DNA from: Acinetobacter sp. ANC 3929
GTDB taxonomy: Bacteria; Pseudomonadota; Gammaproteobacteria; Pseudomonadales; Moraxellaceae
DNA length: 64,000 bases
Direction of reading: 5' to 3'
Assembly (NCBI RefSeq): GCF_000369405.1
Contig: NZ_KB849994.1
Span: 180,413-244,412 of the forward strand
Both the position numbers and the translations under genes were made by a program. Of the stretch, positions 27,408-36,085 are shown in pieces. The notes below the pieces were generated by a model. It searched no databases and was not told where the DNA came from. It saw only the letters and a program-made list of their open reading frames with translations. The number at the start of each line of letters is the position of its first letter. Position 1 is the first letter of the stretch.

Positions 27408-28838
27408 ATGCAACAACTGAATATGCAAAACGAATTTAAACTGATTATTAACGGTCAATCTTGCCTCGGTGAAGCGGGCGAACTCGATATTATCAATCCA
27501 GCAACAGGTACAGTTGCAGCAAGTTGCGCCAAAGCTTCAGTTGCGCAAGTGAATCAAGCCATTGCTGCAGCGCAACAAGCATTTAAAAGCTGGCAGCGTA
27601 GTTCCCATGACGAACGTAAAAGTATACTCAATAAAATTGCTGACGGGATAGAAAAACATGCGGAAATGTTGGCTGAGTTAGTGGTACTTGAGCAAGGTAA
27701 GCCACTGGCGTTGGCACAGATGGAGGTGCAGGGTGCGATTGGCTGGACGCGGTATACTGCAAGTTTGGACTTACCCGTGGATGTCTTGGAAGATAGCGAG
27801 CAGAAGCGTATTGAACGTCATTATCAGCCCCTAGGTGTGGTGGCTTCGATTACACCTTGGAACTGGCCATTGATGATTGCCGTTTGGCATATCATGCCTG
27901 CTTTACGTGCAGGGAATGTGGTCATCAATAAACCATCTGAATTTACGCCTTTAGCCACTTTAAAGCTGTGTGAAATCATTCAGCAAGAAGTGCCAGCAGG
28001 TGTCATCTCGATCGTCGTAGGGGATGGCGAAATTGGAGAAGCGCTATCAACGCATTCAGATGTACAAAAGGTTGTTTTTACTGGTTCAACCAAGACTGGC
28101 CAACATATTATGTCGGGTGCGGTCAAGACCTTGAAACACTTAACTTTAGAGCTTGGCGGTAACGATGCAGGTATTGTATTACCTGATTCGGATCTAGACC
28201 AGATTGCCAATCGTATTTTTAACGTTGCATTTCTAAATGGTGGACAGACATGCGCGGCTTTAAAACGCTTATATGTGCATGAAAGCCAATACGATGCTTT
28301 AGCACAAAAACTTGCTGATATTGCCAATGCACAGATCGTGGGTGATGGTATGGCTGCCGGAACGACCTTCGGGCCAGTGCAAAATCAAATGCAATACCAG
28401 AAAGTCAAAGCTTTAATTTCTGATGCTATGGCGCATGGAGCGAAAGCTTTATCTGGTGATCAAAGATTACCTGAACAGGGCTATTTTATTGCGCCGACCA
28501 TTCTCACTGGACTGGATGAAACATGCCGAGTAGTGCAGGAAGAACAGTTTGGTCCAGTGTTACCAATTCTCAAATATACCAGCATTGATGATGCGATCGC
28601 GCGTGCCAATGCGAGTGAATTTGGCTTAGGTGGTTCAATTTGGTCGAGTGATCTGAAAGTGGCACAGTTCTATGCAGCACAACTCGAATGTGGAACGGTG
28701 TGGATCAATACCCATGCGGAAATTGTCCCACATGCGCCTTTCGGTGGCTGGAAAATGTCGGGTGTTGGTGCTGAGTTTGGAATGGAAGGTTTGCTGGAAA
28801 ATACCATTGGGCAAACGCTGCATATCAATAAAATTTAA
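27408..28838 (+). CDS. NAD(P)-dependent aldehyde dehydrogenase (AldA-like)
   Basis: A 476-residue ALDH: NAD-binding GVVASITPWNWPLMI (about 140-154), VFTGSTKTGQ, the general-base glutamate E248 in LELGGND, the catalytic cysteine C282 in GGQTCAALKR, and the C-terminal PHAPFGGWKMSG motif. The GND and AALKR variants are typical of a broad AldA-like subgroup. I start at ATG 27408 (AAGGA 7 bases upstream); the frame is open back to 27258, but that stretch is not ALDH-like. It lies next to a 2-keto acid decarboxylase unit, so an aryl or alkyl acetaldehyde substrate is plausible. Confidence 0.9.
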   Translation: MQQLNMQNEFKLIINGQSCLGEAGELDIINPATGTVAASCAKASVAQVNQAIAAAQQAFKSWQRSSHDERKSILNKIADGIEKHAEMLAELVVLEQGKPLALAQMEVQGAIGWTRYTASLDLPVDVLEDSEQKRIERHYQPLGVVASITPWNWPLMIAVWHIMPALRAGNVVINKPSEFTPLATLKLCEIIQQEVPAGVISIVVGDGEIGEALSTHSDVQKVVFTGSTKTGQHIMSGAVKTLKHLTLELGGNDAGIVLPDSDLDQIANRIFNVAFLNGGQTCAALKRLYVHESQYDALAQKLADIANAQIVGDGMAAGTTFGPVQNQMQYQKVKALISDAMAHGAKALSGDQRLPEQGYFIAPTILTGLDETCRVVQEEQFGPVLPILKYTSIDDAIARANASEFGLGGSIWSSDLKVAQFYAAQLECGTVWINTHAEIVPHAPFGGWKMSGVGAEFGMEGLLENTIGQTLHINKI

Positions 28839-28855
28839 GTTTTTTATAATTTTAA

Positions 28856-28879
28856 GGCGGATTCGATATCCGCCTTTTT
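28856..28879 (+). terminator. Terminator of the aldehyde dehydrogenase gene
   Basis: GGCGGAT and ATCCGCC arms flank a 5-base loop and are followed by five T. Confidence 0.88.
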
Positions 28880-28911
28880 CTTTTTATGCATGTTGCGACT
28901 TAAAACAGGGC

Positions 28912-29397
28912 TTAAGTGGCAGGGTGGTAACTATGGCTTTTGGTTTTACTTAAAAAATGATTCTGTTCTTTGATTTTTTTTAACACGATGTAAGATTTGA
29001 TATGTCCAATAAAACCATAAGAAAGCAGCCTTTCCGTAACGAATTGGGAAAGCTGCTCCAGATTTTCCGCGACAACTTTCAAAATAAAGTCTGCATCACC
29101 ACTAATTGAAAAGGCATCCTGAATATTGTCTTCAGCTTCTATGAGATCCTGAAATGCTTGCTGTGATTTGGCTTCATGAATACGCAAATTAATATGGATC
29201 ATTGCTGTTACCTCCAAACCTAATGCTTGTTGGTGAATGCGTGCGGCATAACCCAAGATCACGCCTTTTTGCTCCAGTAGCTGCCGTCGTCTGGAACACT
29301 GGGAAGCAGATAAACCGATTAAATCTCCCACTTCCTGATTGGTGAGCCGTCCATTCTTTTGTAATGCCTGAATGATTTGCCAGTCGAACTTATCCAT
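28912..29397 (-). CDS. Lrp/AsnC family regulator
   Basis: A 161-residue regulator: N-terminal winged helix-turn-helix (MDKFDWQIIQALQKNGR, then LTNQEVGDLIGLSASQCSRRRQLLE) and a C-terminal RAM domain (VTAMIHINLRIHE, ISGDADFILKVVAENLEQLSQF). Family members sense amino acids. It is divergent from the thiamine-diphosphate decarboxylase and convergent with the aldehyde dehydrogenase, so it most likely controls the decarboxylase-permease unit in response to an amino acid such as phenylalanine or tryptophan (inference). The start is at 29397; an upstream in-frame start at 29424 adds nine residues. Confidence 0.9.
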   Translation of the reverse strand: MDKFDWQIIQALQKNGRLTNQEVGDLIGLSASQCSRRRQLLEQKGVILGYAARIHQQALGLEVTAMIHINLRIHEAKSQQAFQDLIEAEDNIQDAFSISGDADFILKVVAENLEQLSQFVTERLLSYGFIGHIKSYIVLKKIKEQNHFLSKTKSHSYHPAT

Positions 29398-29532
29398 TGC
29401 ATAAAATCCTTTTATGATACACAAATATTGTATTTTTATTAAAATCCGTTTTTATTATGCACGAAATTTAACAGGTAGATGAAATATTATTTTTCTATGG
29501 AATAAAAAATTGACTTGAAAGGATGTAGAGCA

Positions 29533-31254
29533 ATGTTCATAGAAATTGGTGATTTTTTAAATCTTCGTCTTAAACAAATGGGTATCCAACATCTGTTTGG
29601 TGTACCAGGTGATTTTAACCTTTCTTATCTCGAACAAGTTGAAGCAGGCGCGCAACTGGAATTTATCGGGAATTGTAATGAATTAAATGCTGCTTATGCG
29701 GCAGATGGTTATGCACGGATCAATGGTTTTGCCGCACTAACTACCACTTATGGTGTAGGTGATTTAAGTGCCATCAATGGCATTGCGGGTGCATATGCAG
29801 AGAATGTGCCTGTGGTGCATATTTCGGGTATTCCACCTTTACATGTGGTGCAGAAAGGAACTTTAGTACATCACACACTGATAGATGGAAACTACGACAA
29901 CATCATGAATTGCATGAAAGAGTTCACGGTAGCGCAAACACGTTTAACCCCAGCCAATGCAGCCTTTGAAATTGACCGTGTATTACGCCAGTGTTTTCTG
30001 GATCGTCGTCCAGTTCATATCCAGCTACCTTCAGATATTACCCACGTTAAAATTGAAGTGTCAGATCGTGCATTAGATTTGTCTTATCCAGTGGTGGAGC
30101 CAGAGCTATTACAAAGCGCTGTCGCGAAACTGTGTGAGGTAATTGGTTCTGCTAAAAATCCGGCATTGTTAATTGATAATGAAGCGTCCGTGTTTGGGGT
30201 AACTTCACTACTGAGTGATTTATCACAAAAATGTTCGATTCCCTTTGCCAGCATGCTCACGGCAAAAAATATTATGGATGAAGGGTCACCCCGTTATGTG
30301 GGAACTTATGTCGGAGGAGCGAGTCAGCCGCAGGTGCGTAATACCATTGAACAGTCCGACTGTTTGATTGGGGTTGGTGTACGTTTTAGTGATGTTGGAA
30401 CAGGCGTGTTTACCCATCAAATTGCCACAGAAAACTATATTGAAATTAAGCCATATGCATTAACGATTTTTGGACAGGATTTCCCAGGCATTGAAATTGG
30501 ACAACTTTTAGTTGAGCTGAACAAGAAGGTTGCACCGCGTAAACTATCTAAACCAATTTTGGAAAAACAGCCTTTAAAAACGATGGACGTTCCTGAACAG
30601 CAAACATTGAGTCAGGACATTTTATGGAATGCAATTGCAGGTTTTCTAAAAGAAGACGATGTCATTATCGGAGAGGTCGGAACCTCGAACTCTGCTTTGG
30701 CAGGTTTACAGCTACCTGCAACTGCGAAATATATTGCCCAACCACTGTGGGGTTCGATTGGTTATACCTTACCTGCTTTGCTCGGCAGTTTGCTGGCGGC
30801 ACCTGAACGACGCCAAATCCTGTTTATTGGGGATGGTTCGTTTCAGCTCACCGTACAGGAACTCTCAACCATTATCCGTCATGATCTCAAGCCGATTATC
30901 TTCTTATTGAACAATGGCGGCTATACCATTGAACGTTTGATCATGGGGGAAAATGCTACGTATAACGATGTCCAAAATTGGAAATATACCGAAATCCCAA
31001 ATGTCTTTAATGGCAGGAAAGCTTATAAAAGTTGTGTGGTAGAAACAGCAGGTCAACTTAAACAAACATTAGAAAATATCGATCAATTCGATGGTCTGAC
31101 CTTTATCGAATTAAAACTGCCCGCTATGGATGCGCCCTTGAGCCTGAAAAAGTTTGCTTCGGTGATTGCCCGTTTTGATTATGGTGATCGAGGTTATGAA
31201 ATCTTGAAACAACGTTCCCAAGCATTACCGTGTAAAAAAGCAATTTCCTTCTAA
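29533..31254 (+). CDS. Thiamine-diphosphate 2-keto acid decarboxylase (arylpyruvate type)
   Basis: A 573-residue ThDP enzyme of the pyruvate/indolepyruvate decarboxylase family. The N-terminal HLFGVPGDFNLSYLEQ and GNCNELNAAYAADGYAR (ThDP-activating Glu) and the cofactor motif GDGSFQLTVQELSTIIRHDLKPIIFLLNNGGYTIE (split: GDGS at the start, NN near the end) are clear. It should decarboxylate a 2-keto acid to an aldehyde. An aromatic substrate (phenylpyruvate or indolepyruvate) is inferred from the AroP-like permease downstream; branched substrates cannot be excluded. I chose ATG 29533, upstream of which lies an AAAGGA site. Confidence 0.88.
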   Translation: MFIEIGDFLNLRLKQMGIQHLFGVPGDFNLSYLEQVEAGAQLEFIGNCNELNAAYAADGYARINGFAALTTTYGVGDLSAINGIAGAYAENVPVVHISGIPPLHVVQKGTLVHHTLIDGNYDNIMNCMKEFTVAQTRLTPANAAFEIDRVLRQCFLDRRPVHIQLPSDITHVKIEVSDRALDLSYPVVEPELLQSAVAKLCEVIGSAKNPALLIDNEASVFGVTSLLSDLSQKCSIPFASMLTAKNIMDEGSPRYVGTYVGGASQPQVRNTIEQSDCLIGVGVRFSDVGTGVFTHQIATENYIEIKPYALTIFGQDFPGIEIGQLLVELNKKVAPRKLSKPILEKQPLKTMDVPEQQTLSQDILWNAIAGFLKEDDVIIGEVGTSNSALAGLQLPATAKYIAQPLWGSIGYTLPALLGSLLAAPERRQILFIGDGSFQLTVQELSTIIRHDLKPIIFLLNNGGYTIERLIMGENATYNDVQNWKYTEIPNVFNGRKAYKSCVVETAGQLKQTLENIDQFDGLTFIELKLPAMDAPLSLKKFASVIARFDYGDRGYEILKQRSQALPCKKAISF

Positions 31255-31301
31255 TCAGAAGAAAATTGGAAAATCTTCATATTTATAAATTGATAAGAGA
31301 G

Positions 31302-31338
31302 CGAATCAGATTCGGAGCTTCATGTTGAGCTTCGAATC
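31302..31338. promoter_or_regulatory. CGAATC/GATTCG inverted repeats upstream of the permease gene
   Basis: CGAATC (31302-31307), GATTCG (31309-31314) and CGAATC (31333-31338) alternate. The last two are parts of an 11-bp stem (31309-31319 with 31328-31338, one G-U pair), while the first two form a 13-bp palindrome. Competing pairings suggest an operator or an RNA switch in the 137-base spacer. Confidence 0.5.
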
Positions 31339-31391
31339 ATGCGCTGTATAAAAGGTGTACAGGATGTGACACACACATTGGAGATAAAGTG

Positions 31392-32774
31392 ATGGATGTA
31401 AACAATAAACATGAGTTAAAACAAGGATTGTCCAATCGGCATATTCAGTTAATTGCCCTCGGTGGTGCGATTGGTACAGGATTATTTCTGGGTCTTTCAC
31501 AAACCATCAAACTGGCAGGGCCTTCTATATTATTGGGCTATGCGATTGCAGGTGTGATTGCATTTTTAATTATGCGTCATTTAGGTGAGATGGTGGTTGA
31601 AGAACCCGTCAGTGGTTCATTTAGTTATTTTGCCAATAAGTACTGGGGCCGAATGGCAGGCTTTATGTCTGGCTGGAATTATTGGGTGCTGTATGTGCTG
31701 GTCAGTATGGCAGAACTCAGTGCCATCGGAACCTTTATCCAGTTTTGGTGGCCTGATGTTCCAACATGGCTGACTGCCTTGGTTTTTTTCGTGTTGATCA
31801 ATGCGATTAATCTGGTCAATGTAAGGTTCTTTGGTGAGTCAGAATTTCTATTTTCCTGCATCAAGATTGTTGCGATTCTAAGCATGATCGGCTTTGGTGC
31901 TTATCTTTTACTTTCTGGTTCTGCTGGACCTCAAGCAGGTATTGCTAATTTATGGCAACACGGTGGCTTTTTCCCACATGGCGCGCATGGTTTTGTCATG
32001 GCACTTGCAGTCATCATGTTTGCTTTTGGTGGACTTGAGCTGATCGGGATCGCTGCAGCAGAAACCAAGAAACCTGAAACCACCATTCCGAAAGCGGTCA
32101 ATCAGATCGTGTATCGTATTTTGATTTTCTACATTGGTGCAATTGGGATTTTATTGTGTCTTTATCCGTGGAATATGGTGGCGGAAGGGGGAAGTCCTTT
32201 TGTCTTAATCTTCCAGTCGTTAAACAGTAATGGTGTAGCCAATGTATTGAACTTTGTGGTTCTGATTGCAGCTGTTTCGGTTTATAACAGCTGTATTTAT
32301 TGTAATAGTCGTATGTTGCATGGCTTGGCAGAACAGGGCAATGCACCAGCGATACTGAAGAAAGTCAATGCGCGTGGGATTCCTGTACCCGCTGCCATTG
32401 TCTCTGCATCGGTGACGGCAATTTGTGTGGTGGTCAACTATTTAATTCCTGGTGAAGCTTTTCAATTGTTTATGATGCTGGTGGTTGCTGCTTTGGTCAT
32501 TAACTGGTTGATGATTTCAGTCACACATTTGAAATTTAATAAAGCAATGCGCCTGAAGCAACATCAGACCAAGTTTAAAAGTCTCTGGAGCCCATGGAGT
32601 AATTATTTAACCATTAGCTTTGTCTGCTTTATTCTGATTATTATGGCGATGACACCTGATATGCGTTTAGCGGTGATTCTTGGACCGATTTGGTTGGGTA
32701 TTTTAGCGCTGATGTATGTACTAAAATATAAAAAGAAGAACGTTATCTCTACAGCTGTGCAACCAAATATTTGA
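31392..32774 (+). CDS. Amino acid permease, AroP/GABA-permease type
   Basis: An APC superfamily transporter (AAT family) of 460 residues with about 12 hydrophobic helices. The first helix carries GGAIGTGLFLG, and the EEPVSGSFSYFA, AFGGLELIGIAAAE and NSRMLHGLAEQGNAP motifs are typical of AroP/PheP/GabP proteins. It imports an amino acid by proton symport across the inner membrane. Aromatic substrate is inferred from the adjacent keto acid decarboxylase. ATG 31392 is preferred (GGAG 8 bases upstream); a GTG start sits three bases earlier. Confidence 0.9.
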   Translation: MDVNNKHELKQGLSNRHIQLIALGGAIGTGLFLGLSQTIKLAGPSILLGYAIAGVIAFLIMRHLGEMVVEEPVSGSFSYFANKYWGRMAGFMSGWNYWVLYVLVSMAELSAIGTFIQFWWPDVPTWLTALVFFVLINAINLVNVRFFGESEFLFSCIKIVAILSMIGFGAYLLLSGSAGPQAGIANLWQHGGFFPHGAHGFVMALAVIMFAFGGLELIGIAAAETKKPETTIPKAVNQIVYRILIFYIGAIGILLCLYPWNMVAEGGSPFVLIFQSLNSNGVANVLNFVVLIAAVSVYNSCIYCNSRMLHGLAEQGNAPAILKKVNARGIPVPAAIVSASVTAICVVVNYLIPGEAFQLFMMLVVAALVINWLMISVTHLKFNKAMRLKQHQTKFKSLWSPWSNYLTISFVCFILIIMAMTPDMRLAVILGPIWLGILALMYVLKYKKKNVISTAVQPNI

Positions 32775-32799
32775 GTTGAAGTTTGCCTACACAGCGTAA

Positions 32800-32827
32800 A
32801 AAAAGAGTCCAAGATTGGACTCTTTTT
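32800..32827 (+). terminator. Terminator of the permease gene
   Basis: AAAAAGAGTCC and GGACTCTTTTT arms flank a 6-base loop, 25 bases after the stop. Confidence 0.92.
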
Positions 32828-33006
32828 CTTTATGAAAGGTGCACATTGCTGGGTTGTGTCGGGACATTCATTGAAAATGTCATTTTTGGTAAAAAAACTA
32901 GGCCCATTTCAATAAAATTATCTGGATAAATTTATGTATTTTATAAAAGGAGAAAATACGAACAACGATACGTTCTAGCTGACATGCTAAAAACAGAGAC
33001 AACAAT

Positions 33007-34062
33007 ATGTTCAATCAATGGCCAGCTTTCATGGGCTTTATTAAGCAAATGCACAAAGCAATTGATCATCCTACGATACGCTCCAAGCGGTCTTTTTTAC
33101 AAGAATACGCTTGGCAACCTCAGCATCGGGCTCAGCAAAAAGGCTGGAGTCGCTACGGAATCATTATTCCAGATTTGCCTATTCCGCATCAGTTTTTTAG
33201 TTTTCTTTCTATTGTTAGTTCAGCTGGGCCTGAGGTGGTTGAGCCTGATCCATTGTTGCAAACCCATCTTGGTAAAAATGCCATGATTGTGGCAGGTACT
33301 GCGGCAAAAATGGCACGGCACTCTCAAAGTCATTTAATCCCGCAAAATTATCAGTCTTCTGAATCTAATCCTTTTTTACAGTTTGGCAAAGATGTCAGCA
33401 TGGCATGGCAGCACCCATATTACCGTGTTGTGATTCGTCAAGCTGAATTCAAATTGGACATTCAACTTAAAAATACCGATAAGGTTTCTTGGTTTATACA
33501 AATGCCGATGTATGACCACTTTAGCTTGTTATCACATTATGAAGGGTATTTTCGCTATCAAGGTGGTATCCAAAAAATTTCAGGATTATGTACTTTTGAA
33601 TATGCTTTCTGTAAGAGTTTGAATGATTCCTCGTCTATTGCGGAGAGAAAAATTCCGCTCGATTTTAGTACCTACCATATTGTTTCACTTGATGAACAGA
33701 CTCAGCTTTTATTGAATGAAACACACTTTAATGGCGAAAAAATGGTGAATAAAGCCTTTCTTCGAAATATTGAAGGGGATAATCAAGCTTTGGAGGCTGA
33801 ATTTGAAATTTTAAGTTATCAGTCTCGATTGGCAATTGCAGAAGATGGTCGACCGCTTAAATTACCATTTAAATTCCGTTGGCTAGTCAAAAATAAGTGT
33901 GGTGATACCGAGATCATTATCCGTGGGGAAGTGGATACCAGTATGTTATATGGCATTAGTAATGGATATGTCGGTGGTTATGGTTATGAAGGCTTTTATA
34001 AAGGACGTGAGATCGAGGGGCGAGGCTATATGGAATATATTGACCGTCGAGTGGGTGAGTAA
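33007..34062 (+). CDS. Uncharacterised protein, DUF6670-like
   Basis: A 351-residue protein with no signal peptide or membrane helix. It looks like the DUF6670 proteins found in Acinetobacter, and the beta-rich middle (SWFIQMPMYDHFSLLSHYEG) and glycine/tyrosine-rich C-terminus (GYVGGYGYEGFYKGREIEGRGYMEYID) recall lipocalin-like two-barrel folds of the CrtC/AttH kind. That comparison is from memory and not verified. Its last 37 bases overlap the end of the convergent SRPBCC gene. No function is assigned. Confidence 0.7.
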   Translation: MFNQWPAFMGFIKQMHKAIDHPTIRSKRSFLQEYAWQPQHRAQQKGWSRYGIIIPDLPIPHQFFSFLSIVSSAGPEVVEPDPLLQTHLGKNAMIVAGTAAKMARHSQSHLIPQNYQSSESNPFLQFGKDVSMAWQHPYYRVVIRQAEFKLDIQLKNTDKVSWFIQMPMYDHFSLLSHYEGYFRYQGGIQKISGLCTFEYAFCKSLNDSSSIAERKIPLDFSTYHIVSLDEQTQLLLNETHFNGEKMVNKAFLRNIEGDNQALEAEFEILSYQSRLAIAEDGRPLKLPFKFRWLVKNKCGDTEIIIRGEVDTSMLYGISNGYVGGYGYEGFYKGREIEGRGYMEYIDRRVGE

Positions 34063-34601
34063 TTTACTGACGGAGCGGAGTTTTGGTTTTTAAATGAATC
34101 AAATTGTTTTCCAACTATAGAGCAATGCATTGCTTTAGTTAATCGCCACTTAGAAGGGGGAAATTTATCCTGTACCAAATTAAGTTGTAGATTGTGTTCT
34201 AAATAGGCTTTTAAACTATCCAGTACTGTTGTAAAACCACCAGTACTATCAATAATAAAAGCAATCAGTTCATCGCCCTGCAATGCAATATTGTAGTTTT
34301 GAATCTTAAGATAGGTTTGATCATCAGTTAATGTTTCAAAGATAAAGTCTACGGTACTGCTGGGCTCACCCCACTGAATTTGAATCAGTTCATTGGCAAT
34401 GATTTTGATAACCGTCACTTTGCTTGAAACTTGGTATTTTTCCCATGTCCATTCAACTGTTTTACCCTGCTCAAGCTTCCCTGTAGATGAGCTAAACCAG
34501 AACTTTGAGCTGATTTCAGGGTGTATAAATGCATCGAACACCTGTTGAACAGGTTTACGAATCATCATCTGTGTTTCAATTGTGACAGGATTTATCATCA
34601 T
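34026..34601 (-). CDS. SRPBCC (AHSA1-like) domain protein
   Basis: A protein of about 191 residues with the START/SRPBCC pattern of AHSA1-type proteins: TQMMIRKPVQQVFDAFIHPEISSKFWFSSSTGKL, TWEKYQVSSKVTVIKI, IQIQWGEPSSTVDFIFETL and the C-terminal helix GGFTTVLDSLKAYLEHNLQLNLVQDKFP. These form a hydrophobic ligand cavity; the ligand is unknown. The residues after about 160 (KQFDSFKNQNSAPSVNYSP) look non-domain and lie over the 3' end of the opposite gene. The start is taken at 34601; an in-frame ATG at 34598 is equivalent, and 34661 would add residues unlike the family. Confidence 0.82.
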   Translation of the reverse strand: MMINPVTIETQMMIRKPVQQVFDAFIHPEISSKFWFSSSTGKLEQGKTVEWTWEKYQVSSKVTVIKIIANELIQIQWGEPSSTVDFIFETLTDDQTYLKIQNYNIALQGDELIAFIIDSTGGFTTVLDSLKAYLEHNLQLNLVQDKFPPSKWRLTKAMHCSIVGKQFDSFKNQNSAPSVNYSPTRRSIYSI

Positions 34602-34837
34602 ATCTGTCTTTTTTGAGAGGGAATTGTCATAAAACATATATAAACTCGCTGCGGTGGCCAAGATACATTTTGTTAAGTGAATTTTTTCTGATTATTAAAA
34701 AAATTATAAAATTCAATGCTTCGGTGCTAATTTTTCTCGTATTGACCTACAATTATTTTATAAAAATACAGAAAAGAATATGGTTTTATGACCAAGAATT
34801 TTCTAAAAATTAGTCTTGAGAAATGACCATCACAAAA

Positions 34838-34868
34838 GCGTCATAAAGTTGTCACTTAATTGTCATAT
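34838..34868 (+). promoter_or_regulatory. Pho box (three direct half-sites) upstream of pstS
   Basis: GTCAT (34840), GTCAC (34851) and GTCAT (34862) are direct repeats at exact 11-base intervals, each preceded by T or C as in the PhoB consensus CTGTCAT. Two overlapping Pho boxes are thus present about 87-115 bases before the pstS start. PhoB control under phosphate limitation is inferred. The rest of 34602-34954 shows no gene. Confidence 0.78.
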
Positions 34869-34954
34869 TATCTGCTCAAAATGCAGTTAACCAAAGTACA
34901 ACACTTAGCTTAAAAAGAGTTGTAAATCAAATTGCATAAATGAGAGAAAACAGA

Positions 34955-35986
34955 ATGCGCTTAAATCCACGTCACATCGCAATTGCATTAGCTGTATCTG
35001 GGGCAACTGTAGCAACGACTGCGAATGCAGCTCGTGATACGATTCAAATTGCTGGTTCATCTACTGTATTACCGTTTGCAAGTATTGTTGCTGAAGAATT
35101 TGGCAACACATTCCCACAGTTCAAAGCACCAGTTGTTGGTTCAGGTGGTACGGGTGGTGGTTTGAAGCAATTCTGTCAAGGTGTGGGTGATAACACTATC
35201 GACATCGCAAATGCTTCTCGTCAAATTAAAGACACAGAATTAGATGCATGTAAAAAGTCTGGCGTAAACCAAGTACAAGAAATTAAAGTGGGTTACGACG
35301 GTATCGTATTTGCATCAAATGTAAAAAAAGCGGCTTATAAATTAAAACCAGTTCATGTATTCACTGCATTGTCTGCACAATTGCCTTCAAACGGTAAATT
35401 AGTTCCAAACCCATATACGACTTGGAACCAAATTGATAAATCATTACCAAATGAACCAATTACACTGGTAATTCCTGCATCTAACCACGGTACGCGTGAA
35501 GTGTTCCAAGAAAAAATGGTTGATGCGGGTTGTGAAGCATTTGATTACTACAAAGCATTAAGTAAAGATGATCAAAAGAAAGCATGTTCAACTTTCCGTA
35601 AAGATGGCCGTGTAATTGAAATCGCGGGTGATTATACTGAAACTCTAGCTCGTTTGAAGACTTCGCCAAATGCAGTAGGTGTATTTGGTCTAGGTTTCTA
35701 TGATTCAAACCGTGATAAATTACGTGTAGCGACAGTAAATGGTGTGACTCCATCAGAGAAAACTGTATTAGATGGTAGCTACCTTGTTTCTCGTCCATTG
35801 TTCTTCTATGTGAAAGGCGAGCACTTGAAATCAATCAAAGGCTTACCACAGTACGCAGAATTCTTCTTAAACAAGAAAATTTCTGGTAAAGGGTCTAAAT
35901 TAGAAAAAGCTGGTTTGATTCCTTTAAGCGACAAAGAGCGCGCAAAAATCCTAGCTGATTTTAAAGCTGGTAAATCAGTTAAGTAA
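34955..35986 (+). CDS. pstS: Phosphate ABC transporter periplasmic binding protein
   Basis: A 343-residue periplasmic phosphate-binding protein. A signal peptide ends near ANA-ARD. The phosphate-binding elements IAGSSTVLPFA and VVGSGGTGGGLKQFC are present, and NHGTREVFQEKMVD is typical of the PstS subgroup. I use ATG 34955, with a GAGAAAACAG site before it; a start at 34940 adds five residues. It is first in pstSCAB, preceded by Pho boxes and followed by a hairpin that probably lowers readthrough into pstC. Confidence 0.95.
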   Translation: MRLNPRHIAIALAVSGATVATTANAARDTIQIAGSSTVLPFASIVAEEFGNTFPQFKAPVVGSGGTGGGLKQFCQGVGDNTIDIANASRQIKDTELDACKKSGVNQVQEIKVGYDGIVFASNVKKAAYKLKPVHVFTALSAQLPSNGKLVPNPYTTWNQIDKSLPNEPITLVIPASNHGTREVFQEKMVDAGCEAFDYYKALSKDDQKKACSTFRKDGRVIEIAGDYTETLARLKTSPNAVGVFGLGFYDSNRDKLRVATVNGVTPSEKTVLDGSYLVSRPLFFYVKGEHLKSIKGLPQYAEFFLNKKISGKGSKLEKAGLIPLSDKERAKILADFKAGKSVK

Positions 35987-36000
35987 TATTGTTAAAAGGG

Positions 36001-36034
36001 AGGCTGGTGAGACGTTGGATCATCAGCCTTTTTG
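36001..36034 (+). terminator. Attenuating hairpin between pstS and pstC
   Basis: AGGCTGGTGA pairs with TCATCAGCCT (one wobble) and is followed by five T. It lies inside the operon, consistent with producing more PstS than membrane components. Confidence 0.75.
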
Positions 36035-36085
36035 TCTAGCTAAGTTTTTTCAAATCATGAAAATTGAGAAAACAGAGGAGATTAC

